From: Moringa oleifera
Taxonomy: Eukaryota; Streptophyta; Magnoliopsida; Brassicales; Moringaceae
Direction of reading: 5' to 3'
Assembly (NCBI GenBank): GCA_021397835.1
Contig: JAJFZO010000168.1
Location: 1,860,001 to 1,924,000, forward strand
Length of the DNA stretch: 64,000 bases
The notes beneath the pieces were generated by a model that worked only from the letters and a program-made list of their open reading frames with translations, searched no databases and was not told where the DNA came from. Made by a program: the position numbers and the translations under genes. Every line of letters starts with the position of its first letter. The first letter of the stretch is position 1. This document shows positions 25,530 through 38,125 of the stretch, piece by piece.

Positions 25530-26870
25530 TTCATCAGTTTCTTTTTCTGCTGTGGTCATTATTGAATAGACAGGACTTGTGTGGTCATGATTTTTACAAT
25601 TATTATTTTTAATTATCAGGTTTTCATTTTTTATATTGTTTTTAATTATCAGGTATTTCGGTGTTGTAAGATTTTTTTAAAATTTAAATAATTTAAATTA
25701 TTTTTATTTTTATTTTTTAAAATTTAGATAAATTTTAATTAATGAATTATTTTTATAAAATTTTAATTTTTTAATAATATATAATCAATATTAAAAAATT
25801 AAATATTTTTATTGATTATTTAAATATTTTTTTATATGTAAAAAAATTTAAATTTAAATTTGTTTAAAAAATATTTAATTTTAATATTTTTAATTTTTAA
25901 TTTTATAATAAAATTTAATTTAATTTAATTCAAAATTTAAAATTTAAAATAATTTATATTATAAAATTTATTTTATTATTGATAAAAACGTATATTATTT
26001 TTTAATTCTGTTGATTTTAATATTGTAAATATAGGAACTACAAGTTTGTCATAAAATATTTGAGGAGTTTCAAAATTTTATTTTGTTAAATTTAATTTTA
26101 CTTTATTATTATTTATTTTATATACTAAAATTTATTCATATATACATATTTAAAATTAATAAAAAAATTAATAGCACATTTATTTATAAAAATTTTTATT
26201 AGATCGACTCAAATACACTTTTTGAGCGTAAAACTTATTAAATTAATTTATTTGAAATTAAATAAAATAATTTATAAATATAGATCAATATAGAATTTTG
26301 TAAGTAAAACTCTCTGTGTTAGATCACAATTATTTTTTTTTAAGAAGCAAATTCATGTAATTCTTTTGTTAATTTAAAAAATCAGATAAACTTTTTGGTA
26401 TGGTAGGCTTCAGTTTTATACTTTGTAACTATTTTAGCTGCATCTGTTTATTGATCTTAAATATTAATAAAGTGAAAAAAATTATTCAAATTAATAAATT
26501 AATATACTTTGATTGTAATTAAAAGAATGTATTCTAAATCACTATGTTATTGTTGATGAAAATGTCTATCTCATAGTGACAACTTGTGATATAATGGAAA
26601 AAAAAATAAAATTAACTAGACGTGGACATAATTGAGCAAGTCAAGCACATGCAACATTATTTGAAAATAGATATATGAATAGATGGTTAGTAAGAGTATT
26701 TGCTACTTGTTTTTTTTTTTTGTTAATTAATTATTTTACTTTATTTCAAAAATAAATATTATATAAAATGAATAATATTTTATATTTATCTAAATAATAT
26801 TTTATTTGATAGTTACTTCAATAAAATTTGCTATATCAAATAAAAAATCTTGGATTGAAGTGACATTAGA
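25530..26870. other. AT-rich intergenic DNA
   Basis: Extremely AT-rich, especially 25670-26280. It may contain the lost 3' end of the minus-strand copia element, but no domain is readable. Confidence 0.45.
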
Positions 26871-26879
26871 CTTGTTGCT

Positions 26880-29840
26880 TTACAAGACTAACTTAAAAAT
26901 TTTCTATTTCTTTTATTTACTTTGAAATTATGTGTGATGACAGGATTATAATATTTTACATGTCATTGCCTAGGTGCTTATTGCAAACCATAAAATGATT
27001 TATTTAGTTTGCGCACTTTATTTTCTTGACTAGGCACAATAAAGCCATTGGTCCATATAAATTTCTTCTTCTAATTCATTATTTAGAAATATAATTTTAA
27101 AATTCATTTGATGCACTACTAGATCCTAAATACCAACAAGTTCAAATAGCACATTTATAAAAGTTATTCTAATAATAGATGAGAAGTATCAAAGCAGTCT
27201 ACATTTTCTCTTTGTTTATACCCTTTGACTATAAAACAAGACTAGTATTTTTCAACAATACCATCAAGTTTTAATTTCTTCTTAAGTTTTCATTTACAAC
27301 TAATTACTTTACAACCTAGAGGTAAATCAACCAAATACAAGTTCTTTTAGACTTAAGAGAGTCAATTTCATCATTAACAACTTCTTTCCATAAGTTGGCA
27401 TCTAAAGAAGACAAGGCTTCTTGAAGGGTTTAGGAGTCTTCTTCTAAGGTATAAGCATAAAACTTAGCTCCATAGTTCTTAAAGGTTCTAATTCATTTGT
27501 TCATTCTAAGTTTATAATCTTCCTCATTTGGTTCATTGATTCTAATATTAAATATACTACTAAAAGTCAAGCTCCCACTATTTTTCAATTTTTTTTTTTA
27601 AACCTATGTTCATAAAAATCAACATCATTCATTTCAATGACTACATGCTCTTTCAAAGCAAATAATCTATATCCCTTACTATACACAACATATCTTATAA
27701 ATACACATTCATATGCTCTAATAGTAAGTTTCTTCCTTTTAGAATTAGAAATTTAAACAAAGACTAAGTAACCTCAAGTTTTTAAATGAGACACGTTTCA
27801 ATGACAACATGCTCTTTCAAATCAAATAATCTATATCCTTTACTATTCACAGATATCCTATAAATATACATTCATATATTCTAATAGCAAGTTTTTTCCT
27901 TTTAGGATTGGAAATTTAAACAAAGGCTAAGTAACCCCAAGTTTTTAAATGAGGCAAGTTAGGCTACTTGTTCTTCAAAATTTCATAGGGAGGAATTTTT
28001 CTCCTAGATGATGGAACTAATTAAGCATATAACAAACAATCACTAAGATTTTTCTCTACCAATAAGAAATTTCATCCGAGTTAAGCAAAATGGCAACAAC
28101 TAATTCAGTAAGTGTTTTATTTTTCCTTTAAGTTTTGCATTCATTTGAGGAAATGAGGTATAGTTTTTTTTAATCAATGATTCCATTAGTTTTATTAAAT
28201 TCGACGAAAAGACCAAAATCATATTCAATACCTCATCACTATATAATCATCTATTTTCTTATTGTACAGATTTTCAATTTCAATAAAAAAATGTCTTAAA
28301 CATATCAAAAGCTTTACTTTTATTTTTCATGAAATACACATTCATATAATCAAAATAATCGTCAATAATAAATGTAATGAAATAGTATTTTTATTTTTAT
28401 AAAACACCATCAAATTCACAAATATCAGAGTGAACCAATTTAAGAGAATTAATTTTTCTAAAGACTAATTTATGTGGAGTTCTAGTAATCTTAACTTAAC
28501 TACAAAATTCATGGTTTTCAAAATCATTCAAAGATAATTTAAGAATGATTCCTATGATACTCTTGTTCTTAATTATCCATTTGTTTACATAATAGAGTCT
28601 AGCATGCCAAATATTATAAGTACACAATATATAAGTAGAAAAGGATGCTTTGGTGACACCAATGTTTGATTTAAACATATCATCAGTGGTATATGTCTTC
28701 CAAACAAATACATTATTCTTAGTTATTATGTATAAATCAACCCTTATATTCTAAGTAAATCCAGCCTTATTTAGAAAATAACTTAAAACTAAATTGTTCG
28801 TGATGTTCAGAGTAAAAAGGACATCTTTCAAGATGATAGTCTTTTTAGAGGTAAACTTTAATTTTACGTTACCAGTTTCAGTAATTGTAATGGAGTGAAA
28901 ATCACCCAACAACACTTTCCTATCCTTAGTTGCAAAATAGGACTTGAACGGGCTTCGATCATAGCTGACATGGCAAGACACATTAGTATCTACCCATCAC
29001 CTATCGAATCCACTAGCAAGATTGATTTCAAATGTCATAGTAATTAATTGCCCTTAAATTAGATTCCCCTGTGTGGTACGATGAGGCTTATTTTAGTAGT
29101 TCTTGGCCATGTGATTAGACTTGTTATAACTAGAACATATGAATGTGTTATTTCCCTAAGGGTTGATTGAGGCCTATTTTATGAGGAATTCCTATTCTAG
29201 TTGTAACAATTTTGGTTGATATTTTGATTCTGATTCTTTATGTTTCTCTCTTTCGAAAACATAGAAGAAGATTTTTTTTTTAGAGGCTCTATTGTTAGAA
29301 ATAACGAGCACTTCATCTTTCTTATTATGTTTTTAGGCTTCCTCCTTAATACGAAAGCAATTGATCAAGCTCTCTAAAGAAAATTCTTTAGTCTTATGTC
29401 AAAGGACATTTTTAAAATCTTTCCAATAAGGGGTAACTCATCTATTAAACTATAACTTGAAATCATTCAGTCAAAGGCATACCTTTGGAGATGATCTCAT
29501 GCACTATCTTTTGTACTTCATGAGATTATGCTTCCACTAGTTTGTCATCAGTCATTTGGAATTTCAAGTATTAGCTGACTACATACTTCTTGGTTTTAAC
29601 CTCCTTAATATCATACTTCTTTTAAAGTACATCCAAAATTTTCTTAGCAGATCATATGGATCATCAGATAATCCATTAAGAAAAAAAATTTTGCATAAAA
29701 AATCATTATCTACCTAAAATTCACAATATTTTCTTTTAGTAGTAATAGGTTAACAGACGAGATAAATTTTTTAAAAGTACACAAATATGCAATCTTCTTC
29801 ATAGTTAAGAAAATCATTATTTTTTGTTTTCATCTTGTAA
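26880..29840 (-). pseudogene. Ty1/copia gag-pol remnant
   Basis: Read from right to left on the minus strand, pieces follow copia order. Gag has NGLSDDPYDLL near 29670, then SLESLINC near 29370. The zinc-knuckle region with SNHMAKN is near 29110. The protease start SCHVSYDRSPFKSYF (28935-28980) replaces the usual DSGASCH. The pre-integrase region IWHARLYYVNK is near 28600 and the integrase C-terminal region near 27900. Reverse transcriptase includes VKGYKQRENVDCFDT near 27200 and EEIYMDQ near 27060. Stops and frameshifts are frequent, and the end of reverse transcriptase and RNase H are missing. The longest readable pieces are 28751-28981 and 28496-28678. Confidence 0.8.
27632..27959. repeat. 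164-bp tandem duplication inside the copia remnant
   Basis: TTTCAATGACTACATGCTCT (27632) recurs as TTTCAATGACAACATGCTCT (27796). Similarity continues across the full 164-bp period to about 27959. It duplicates the stretch encoding the integrase C-terminal motif (YECIFIGY-like). An intact element would not carry this, so it arose after insertion or in a defective lineage. Confidence 0.8.
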
Positions 29841-29866
29841 AATGCATATCATCAAAAGAAATGATT

Positions 29867-30640
29867 TGTTAAGATCAACAGTAACAATAATCAATTCAAT
29901 AAAAAACACAGCGGTAGAACACATGATAAAGAAAAAATGTCTTAAATTGTTATATCTCAAATAAATAAAAGACAAAAATGGAGTTAAAAAATTTTCTACT
30001 AGGCTGAGTTACGGATTAGGTCATTCTTTTTAAAATATTTTATGGCTTTATCCTTGATGTGCAGTAATGTAAAGTCTCATCATTACCAAGATCAAATAGC
30101 CTAGAATAATTTGTCTCAAACATATTATGCATAATAAAGGCTCGGAAACAGCTACACTTCAAAAATATTGCTTAAAATTTTAAAAGAAAGCAAAATAGTA
30201 AGTATAACTTAAAGGAGCTTTTGAATAATTTAAGAACTCAAGGATAGCTAAAGAAGCCTTTTTGGATACTAAGGAATAACTGAGAAGCTTAAAAGAGCAT
30301 CTGTATACCAAAGAAGATGGAAGAGGGAGTTGTATAGAAGGCTGTTGTATTATGTGTTTACTGAGATGCAGTGCTAATCAGTATCTTGCGAGGAAATAAG
30401 GATAGAGTTGAGGACATGGAACATATGTAAGGTAATGAAAGGGGAAGTAGATACTGCAATTAAGCAAGTGAGTGGCCGTGACATGTGGTTTTGTCGGTGA
30501 CCAAGCTAAGCTACATGGCCAGTATGTATTAGAAGGCCAAGGAAGAATTGGTCTGGTTGACTATTTTTTTATGTGTATGGGAAGGTTCAGAGTAAGACTA
30601 GTTCTCATATTGATCAAGTTTTCTTTTATATAGATACTTG
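29867..30640 (-). mobile_element. Probable 5' LTR side of the copia remnant
   Basis: Immediately outside the gag start (minus strand), the sequence begins TGTTAAGATCAACAG, a usual copia LTR border. It then runs into non-coding DNA with no genes. The outer border and the second LTR were not found, so the extent is a guess. Confidence 0.35.
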
Positions 30641-31960
30641 TGTTTTTAAAAATTGAATATAAAAATATTTTCAAAAGATAAAGTGTTGCCTAACTTGAAC
30701 TTAAGCTTGATATGACTTGTTAGAAGGACGGTAGTTACGTATGCATGTGGTAGACTCACGTGGATCTATCTCTGCTCCTTTTCACAGAAGTGGATTATCC
30801 TTTTAGGTTAAAACTTATGTCACATCCTATATCTTATATACAACTTCAAATAATTATTTTTAAAAGTGTATATCTCATGACACTTTTTCCATTCATTTTC
30901 AAATTCATTTTTCAACAGAAGCATATGTGCATCTATTATTCATAAGATTATAATATTTTAACATACTGCATGCTCAACAAATGATATGCACCCCACTTAT
31001 TTATAACCCTTAATAGAAGAATTCTATTCATTCCTCTATCCTGTGAGCTTTTTCTTATCAAAATTACAACAAGGTGAAAACAATGATGATTTATGACTCT
31101 AAAAATAAGTCATAAAATTAAGGTAACATGATTTTATTAAGCTTTTTATGATTATCAAAGAATTAATGTATCTAATTTATATCCTTTTAAAATTTATTAC
31201 TTAAAAAGTTTATACACCACCGCCCTTTTAAGATATTGTTATTTTCATTTGTAAAAGCTTCCAACAAACGTAAATCATTATCTAACTTAAGCATTTGAAA
31301 GTTTTTCAAAGAGTAATCTCAAGTAACTTTTTTCTTATTTTTGCAAAATCATCTGGAGTAAGGTCATGCAGCCAAACAACCACATAAAGTTATTTTTCAA
31401 CAATAATAAAAAAAAAAAATTATGTATTGCCTTGAAAGACAGTTGTTGATAATTTGGTATGAAAAGTACTCTTTGCCAATGATTAAGTTTTGTATCGAGC
31501 CATAAGTACTACCTAAAAGAACAAACAGCTCAAAGGGTGCTAATTAAGTTCCACACATAGCCAGTGGAGTACAAAATCTGACCATTACATGATTAATCTT
31601 AACCCCTAATAGTTAACAGTTACTTTCTTTTTTTAAAAAAAAGCATGACTCATGGTAGAAAAGATGAATGGCTTACTTATCTTAATTAATTGCATGTTAT
31701 AAAGCCAAGCTATTAAAATAATGAAAGAGATTATTCTTCTTTTAATATTAATGGCACAAGTTACTCTTCTTCTCTTTTCCAGGTATTTTGACGTGTCAAA
31801 TTAGAATTGGTGTGGACTTAAAAACTTCTCTTATTCTTTTATGGGGTGATGGGTAACTCTTTTTTCCTTTTTGTTGGGCTTTTCTAATTGTTCAAATACT
31901 TTTATTCGATTGGATCTTTTTTAAGATGACAACACGTCAGGTAATTATTTATTTAAAATA
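30641..31960. other. Intergenic DNA
   Basis: No recognised gene. The 61-codon frame at 30760 has no supporting features. Confidence 0.45.
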
Positions 31961-31969
31961 TGTATCTTT

Positions 31970-32660
31970 TTAAAAATTTTAAATTTAAATTTGATTAATA
32001 TATGTATTAAAATTTATTTTAAATATTTCTAAAAATTAATTTTAATATTTAAATTTGTCTTAAATTTATTTACAATTATTTATATATTATTTTAATTTAT
32101 TTAAATTTAAATTTAAATTATAAATTTATAAATTTTAATAAGACAAATTTATATTAATTAAATAAAAAATTAAAATTCAATAAATTTAAAAATCTAAATT
32201 TAAAAATTTAATATGATCAAATTTAAATTAAACATTTTATAAATTAAACTTTAAAAAAAAAATTAGCATATTAATATGATTATGTAAACAATTCGAATAA
32301 TCGGTACTCAAAATTAATAAAAATTTTAAATTTAAATTTTGTTAATATATATTAAAATTTATTTTAAATATTTTTTAAAATTAATTTTAATATTTAAATT
32401 TGTCTTAAATTTATTTACAAATTTTTTATATTATTTTAATTTATTTAAAATTTAATTTAATTTATATATTTATAAATTTTAATAAGACAGATTTATATTA
32501 ATTAAATAAAAAATTAAATTCAATAAATTTAAAAATCTAAATTTAAAAATTTAATATGATCAAATTTAAATTAAACATTGAATATAATTAAATTTTTTTA
32601 AAAAATTAACATATTAATATGATTATGTAAATGAGTTCGAATAATTGGTACTCAAAATTA
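31970..32660. repeat. AT-rich direct duplication (about 345-bp unit, two copies)
   Basis: The unit ending in GGTACTCAAAATTA at 32303 recurs at 32647. Internal landmarks (AATAAGACA, TTAATATGATCAAATTTAAA, ATGATTATGTAAA) recur in the same order at the same spacing, with a few indels. Composition is over 85% A+T. It may be a minor satellite or replication-slippage product. Confidence 0.75.
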
Positions 32661-32664
32661 AAAC

Positions 32665-34030
32665 TTGAATCGATCCAAACTTTATTCAGATATTAAATTT
32701 TAAATTCAAATAAACTCAAATCTAATTAAGTATTACTCAAACTCGTCCTATTGGAGTTTAGACCATATACCCCGTAAACTCGATCCATTGCCATCGCTAT
32801 CTGCTTTCGGCTTAGCTTTGAATGCTTTTGCCATTTCCTTTTGCCATTGTCATGGCACCAAGCACCAAATCAATCATATTTTTACTAATTTTAGTATTTC
32901 TCCAGCTAAGAGTTCTTCTCTAAATATACTTATTAAGCCAAGTAGAACATTTATTGCTAGGTTCAATTTAATTCATATATGAAAACAAGATCACTCAAGT
33001 TTGGTCATCAAGCAATCTACTATTGATATTTATTTATTTGTTGCGATTATTTATTTTGACATTTTGCTTGTAAATATATATATATATATATATATTTTTT
33101 TGGTTCAAAATAGACAAGTTTTCAAGTAGTACACCCACAAAATTATTTTGTGGCATATTCATATTAAGATGCTATGAAGTATCAAAGTCAGCTTCATATT
33201 CTATATTATTATAGCATTTGCTGATTATATTTGATTTATTTTAATGGATATGGCAACATTGTCCATGAACATAATGTTTTTTTGGTTTTTTGCAACCTGT
33301 AATAAATATTATCTAATATAACTTTTAGAATGGCTATAAATCAAATTAGGGGAGAAGAATTTGAGCAGTTTAAAGTAAAAAGATCAAGAAAATAAGAGAG
33401 TGAGATTTCAATATTGTTTAAATTAGTATAGTTTGTTGTTAAAGTGGTATAAAAAAAGGAAAAAAATTAGAGATTTATGTTCTTTATAGGGTATGTATAA
33501 GAAACAGTTTTTCATTATAGGGGAGTGTTATCCCTAATTTGCAAGCATTAAACTCAGGATACTTAATTTTTGGTGTCGATTTTGGGATATTAAAGAAATA
33601 AGAATTTTGAACGAGATGAGTTCGATCACATGTCCAATCTAATCTCAAATAATAGGAAGGCGTGGCTATGATCGAATTGATCATGTAAATTATGTTTGAC
33701 TAGTCTAACTTAACCTGCTTTAATCTTAGGTGATATTCTCTAATTGAGTGAGAGTATTGATTATGACATGACATATTTTATAATTTTAAAATTTTGTTCA
33801 CAAAATATAAAAAGTAAAGACTACTTTGATACCATAATCTTATACATATCCATATTGAAATCGTCACTTAGTCGTCATGAAGACGTTGGATCAAAGCATG
33901 TATATGAGTATGCAGTCAGCTACAACTTTCTCTCATATATGTTTTTAATTGCCTCATTGCAGCTGACCGTTTTTGTGAATAGATGCAATTAATGAAGATA
34001 TGTCACCTTCCTTCAGAGTCATTTATTACA
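32665..34030. other. Intergenic DNA with a TA microsatellite
   Basis: Contains a (TA)n run at about 33073-33096. The frames at 32788, 33484 and 33744 show no family features. No gene is supported. Confidence 0.45.
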
Positions 34031-34036
34031 TCAGAC

Positions 34037-34154
34037 CGCACCCAGATTGGTTTCTTTGACCAATAAGTGAGATTGCACACAGATTGGTCTCTTTGACCAA
34101 TAAGTGGGATTGCACACAGGTTGGTTTCTTTGACCAATAAGTGTAATGTGCAAT
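34037..34154 (+). promoter_or_regulatory. Triple 37-bp tandem repeat carrying W-box and CCAAT motifs
   Basis: Three near-identical units with exact 37-bp period. Each contains TTGACCAATAAG, so the WRKY-binding W-box TTGACC (34056, 34093, 34130) directly overlaps a CCAAT pentamer. It lies about 1.4 kb upstream of BBE-C. W-boxes are established WRKY targets in pathogen and elicitor responses. A role for this array on BBE-C is inference. Confidence 0.6.
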
Positions 34155-35320
34155 TCTAATTTATCATCTTAGCTTTAAGTTATATTTGGATCCCAGCATT
34201 ACATGTTATCTAGCCTCAACCAGTAAAGTGTCTTGCAAGGTGAAACAAGCTAATTATAATAGTTTTCTCATTTCATAACTCTTGCTAACCACAACTTAAG
34301 GCCGAAATGGTTTGAAACTCTAGAACGATTAAAATCTAAATCAAACAAAATAATGTCACGTCTAAATAATAAAAAACTTCATGATAGCCTTAACTTGAAG
34401 TCATTGTCTGCACAAACATTTTTTTTTAATTTTTTTGAAAACAAGAGAAAGTATCAGCTTCATAAATCTCACTGAAATCCAAACAAATCAGATTGAAATA
34501 TTGACTATTAGGTGGAGTAACGCATTATAATTTGAAAAAATAACTAATATCTGAGAAGTATTAAGATTTTATTTGTTGTTTCGTGATTATTTTTGGAGCT
34601 ACAAATCATGCACCAACACAACCTCCTCCCTGAAAAACTACTGTCAAAGCCGCCTCCATGGGGGGATCTCCCTAAAAACCAAGAATCTCAAAACTCTTAA
34701 CTTGTAGCATATACAATATGAACATAAAATATTCAAAATCCTTCACCGCTTGGATATTCTTATAGTGAAGGATATCGAATAAGTATCAGACATTGTCTAT
34801 GATGAAGATAATGATATCAAAAGTTTAAATTACAGATAAACATTAAAAAGTAGATGAGAACAGATTTTCACAAGTTTTGAAATAAGAGATAAAGATAGAG
34901 ACAAGTTTTCATCAAATCTTATCTCAACAAAAGCTTCTCACATCTTTAAGTCTTATGTTTAAGTGACGTAAATTTAATTTAAAGACTTAAATTACATATC
35001 ATCAAAACTCAAAAAATTTAATTTTCAAATGATCATAAGTAATTTAATTTTGAAATGGTCAAACACAAAATTAAATACCTGAACTCATCTATCCATCATT
35101 ATAGAGGCAAAACTAAAGTTTAAATGAGAATCTTCAGTGAAGATATTACTCCTAATACTCCTAATTTATTGTGAAAGCCAGGTAGCACTGTTCATTTCAA
35201 AGTTGCGGCTATGATGATTGCATCTGTGTGTGCATGACATGCACAAACTCTAATTTGGAAGTCAATGAAAGCATAAATATAATCATAAGATTAATATATA
35301 AGGCAAGCTTTGACAAAATA
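34155..35320. other. Distal upstream region of BBE-C
   Basis: Non-coding. Apart from the repeat array to its left, no clear motif was identified. Confidence 0.4.
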
Positions 35321-35326
35321 ACAATA

Positions 35327-35464
35327 TTGACTTAATCATCATCCAGAATGTCAAAGGCCAATCTTGTTCCGTAAACAATTTTATGTTGAATTTCAGTAGT
35401 CAATTTAGGAGGTTAAAGGATCTCTTTCTTGATCTTCTTAGTTATCTGGTTAGTCAATATATAA
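35327..35464 (+). promoter_or_regulatory. BBE-C proximal promoter: three W-boxes and a TATA box
   Basis: TTGACT is found at 35327-35332 on the + strand and as AGTCAA (reverse orientation) at 35398-35403 and 35452-35457. TATATAA at 35458-35464 lies 61 bases upstream of the ATG, giving an expected leader of about 30-35 nt. W-boxes within 200 bp of the start suggest WRKY control. The expression prediction is inference. Confidence 0.6.
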
Positions 35465-35524
35465 CATCATAATCCCTGGTATTGAAATAGATAGAGTTTC
35501 TACAACAATTGAAGAGAGAAAAAT

Positions 35525-37117
35525 ATGGGCATTGCAAGGGCAAAAGAATTGCTTTTATCACTTGTTACCCTGTCCGCCTTCCTGGTGGCAGCTTCAGGTT
35601 CAGCCAACGAGACCTTCCTCCAATGCCTGTTGAGCCACTCTGACCCCTCTTACCCAATCTCCACGGCGATATACACCGCGGAGAACTCCTCTTATTCATC
35701 TGTTCTGCAGAGTTATATTCGAAATCTTCGATTCAACACATCCACAACTCCTAAACCTCTGGTTATAATTACTGCCCTTCATGAATCCCACATACAAGCT
35801 GCCATTGTTTGTGGCCAAAAGCATGACTTGCAAATGAAAATCCGAAGTGGAGGCCATGATTATGATGGCATATCTTATGTATCCGACGTCCCATTCTTCC
35901 TCCTCGACATGTTTAACCTTCGATCTATCGATGTTGACATCGAGAATGAGACTGCCTGGGTTCAGACCGGTGCAACTCTTGGTGAAGTTTACTACAGGAT
36001 ATCTGAGAGAAGCAAGACTCATGGCTTCCCAGCAGGCATTTGTCCCACTGTTGGTGTGGGTGGCCATCTCAGTGGAGGTGGATACGGCAATATGATGAGG
36101 AAATATGGCCTCTCGGTTGACAATGTAATCGATGCACAAATGATTGATGTGAATGGGAGACTTCTTGATAGGAAGTCCATGGGAGAAGATCTGTTCTGGG
36201 CCATCACAGGAGGAGGAGGAGCAAGCTTCGGTGTTGTCCTTGCTTACAAAATTAAGCTTGTTCGTGTTCCAGAAGTTGTTACAGTCTTTCGGGTCGAAAG
36301 GACCCTAGAGGAAAATGCCACCGACATTGTGTATCAGTGGCAAGAAGTAGCGCATAAGCTGCATGAAGATCTCTTCATCAGGCTGTTCGTGGAAGTGGTA
36401 AACAGTAGTCAAAATGGAGAGAAAACAATCAAGGCTTCATTCATCTCCTTGTTTCTTGGAGATTCCCAGAGGCTGCTCTCCGTCATGAATGAAAGCTTCC
36501 CCAAATTGGGTTTGGTTCAATCTGATTGTATCGAAACAAGTTGGGTGCAATCAGTGCTTTTCTGGACCAATATCTCTATAGACACACCAACTGACGTTCT
36601 GCTTGACCGAATACCTGATTCGTTGACCTACTTGAAGAGGAAATCAGATTATGTGAAGCAACTAATTCCGAGAGATGCTTTGGAGGGGATCTGGGAGAAA
36701 ATGATCGAGCTACAGTCTGTGACAATGGCTTTCAATCCTTACGGTGGGAGAATGGCAGAGATTCCAGCAATAAATTCTCCATTTCCACATAGAGCTGGAG
36801 TATTATGGAAGATTCAGTATGCAGCAAACTGGAAGGAGGGAGGGACTGAAACAGCAAATCGATACATAGGTTTAACGAGGAAGCTTTACGATTACATGAC
36901 TCCTTTTGTGTCAAAGAACCCAAGAGAGGCATTCTTTCCGTACAGGGATCTTGATTTGGGTATCAACCATAATGGGAAGTCAAGCTACTGGGAAGGTAGA
37001 ACTTATGGGATCAAGTATTTCAAGGGTAATTTCTATAGATTGGTGCAGATTAAGACTAAGGTGGATCCTGGTAATTTCTTTAGAAACGAACAAAGCATTC
37101 CAACACTTCCCAAGTAG
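35525..37117 (+). CDS. BBE-C: BBE-like FAD-linked oxidoreductase (intact)
   Basis: Intronless, 530 residues. The signal peptide covers residues 1-26 (hydrophobic LLSLVTLSAFLVAASG). FAD_binding_4 spans about 75-213 and the BBE domain about 471-528. Bicovalent FAD residues are His111 (RSGGHDYDG) and Cys173 (GICPTVGVGGH). Cys34 and Cys96 form the expected disulfide. The gatekeeper at Cys+3 is Val176, which in characterised family members permits reaction with O2, so an oxidase producing H2O2 is predicted. The catalytic set seen in Arabidopsis monolignol-type BBE-like proteins is all present: Tyr113, Tyr187 (GGGYG), Lys429-Ile-Gln431 (KIQY) and Tyr473 (PYRDLDLG). Arg of AIRGGG is Thr (AITGGGG). 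Several N-x-S/T sites fit a secreted glycoprotein. Sister of pseudogene BBE-B. The substrate cannot be assigned from sequence. Confidence 0.95.
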   Translation: MGIARAKELLLSLVTLSAFLVAASGSANETFLQCLLSHSDPSYPISTAIYTAENSSYSSVLQSYIRNLRFNTSTTPKPLVIITALHESHIQAAIVCGQKHDLQMKIRSGGHDYDGISYVSDVPFFLLDMFNLRSIDVDIENETAWVQTGATLGEVYYRISERSKTHGFPAGICPTVGVGGHLSGGGYGNMMRKYGLSVDNVIDAQMIDVNGRLLDRKSMGEDLFWAITGGGGASFGVVLAYKIKLVRVPEVVTVFRVERTLEENATDIVYQWQEVAHKLHEDLFIRLFVEVVNSSQNGEKTIKASFISLFLGDSQRLLSVMNESFPKLGLVQSDCIETSWVQSVLFWTNISIDTPTDVLLDRIPDSLTYLKRKSDYVKQLIPRDALEGIWEKMIELQSVTMAFNPYGGRMAEIPAINSPFPHRAGVLWKIQYAANWKEGGTETANRYIGLTRKLYDYMTPFVSKNPREAFFPYRDLDLGINHNGKSSYWEGRTYGIKYFKGNFYRLVQIKTKVDPGNFFRNEQSIPTLPK

Positions 37118-37194
37118 AGGACAGAAACAAGGCTTTTCAGGGCTTGAATTGATTGTTATAATATAGAAATGTTATTAGATTATGTCTTTGTTGA

Positions 37195-37200
37195 AATAAA
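37195..37200 (+). terminator. Candidate polyadenylation signal of BBE-C
   Basis: AATAAA lies 78 bases after the stop codon in a T-rich 3' region, a usual place for a plant near-upstream element. Confidence 0.45.
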
Positions 37201-38090
37201 GCAAATCATTATGTAATTGTTATTCTATTCTTGTACTACATAGTTTTATTTAGATTATTTCACGACACGTAATTGTTTTACTACAAAGTTTTATTAATAG
37301 TTCACATTTGATGAACACACTTCTTTTTCTGTCTCTCTGTATATATATACGTACGTACATATGTTCAAACATAACTTGAATGTCTTGCCAAATGTAAACT
37401 TCAAATATTCCTATGATTTTTTGAATGTGCATCTTTTAAGCAGCCAGCTAGAAAGCCTAGCTAGAGAGAAAAGTATTTTATTTGAATAAGCAAAACTTTG
37501 ATGCGTATTTTTAGGATCTTTTCCTAATTTGATTTGGGCTAAATTTTTTAATAAGAAAATCAAATTATATTTTTATAATTTATTATGCTAATGTGGAAAT
37601 AAAATAAATGAAAAATAATTTAATCGTCCTTTTAACATAGTTCAAATGAATAAAAAAAATTTAATCCTACCTTAATACCGGAAAACTCTATAAAAATAAC
37701 AGGTGCTTACAAGCAGTTTTATTTGTTTATAAAGGAAAAGATGTAGTCATTAATGTATGGGATGGGTGACTTGATTATAGAAATTGAAATTAATTAGAAT
37801 AAAAGAAATTTCTCCTTATTATATGGTATTGTCAGTTTCTAATTCTCATTTTGAGCGTCACTCTGTTATTTTTAATTGGATAATATAACTTAGATGGATA
37901 AAATAAAATAGGATCTAATTTTTTATTATTTTAAATAGATTTGAATGAAAATAAAAAATAATCTTTTACTTTAAATTTTGGATTTAATTTTTTAAAAATA
38001 TCTAAATAAACATAATTTTAAATTTTAATTATATATATACATATATAAATTAGATTTTTGTCAACCAAATAGGTGAACAATTCCAAGCAT

Positions 38091-38125
<35 letters not shown>

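Noticed and set aside
35696..36139. Antisense open frame within BBE-C (and similar ones in the other BBE copies)
   Set aside because: Shadow of the conserved coding strand. The same antisense frames appear in all copies because the sense sequence is conserved.
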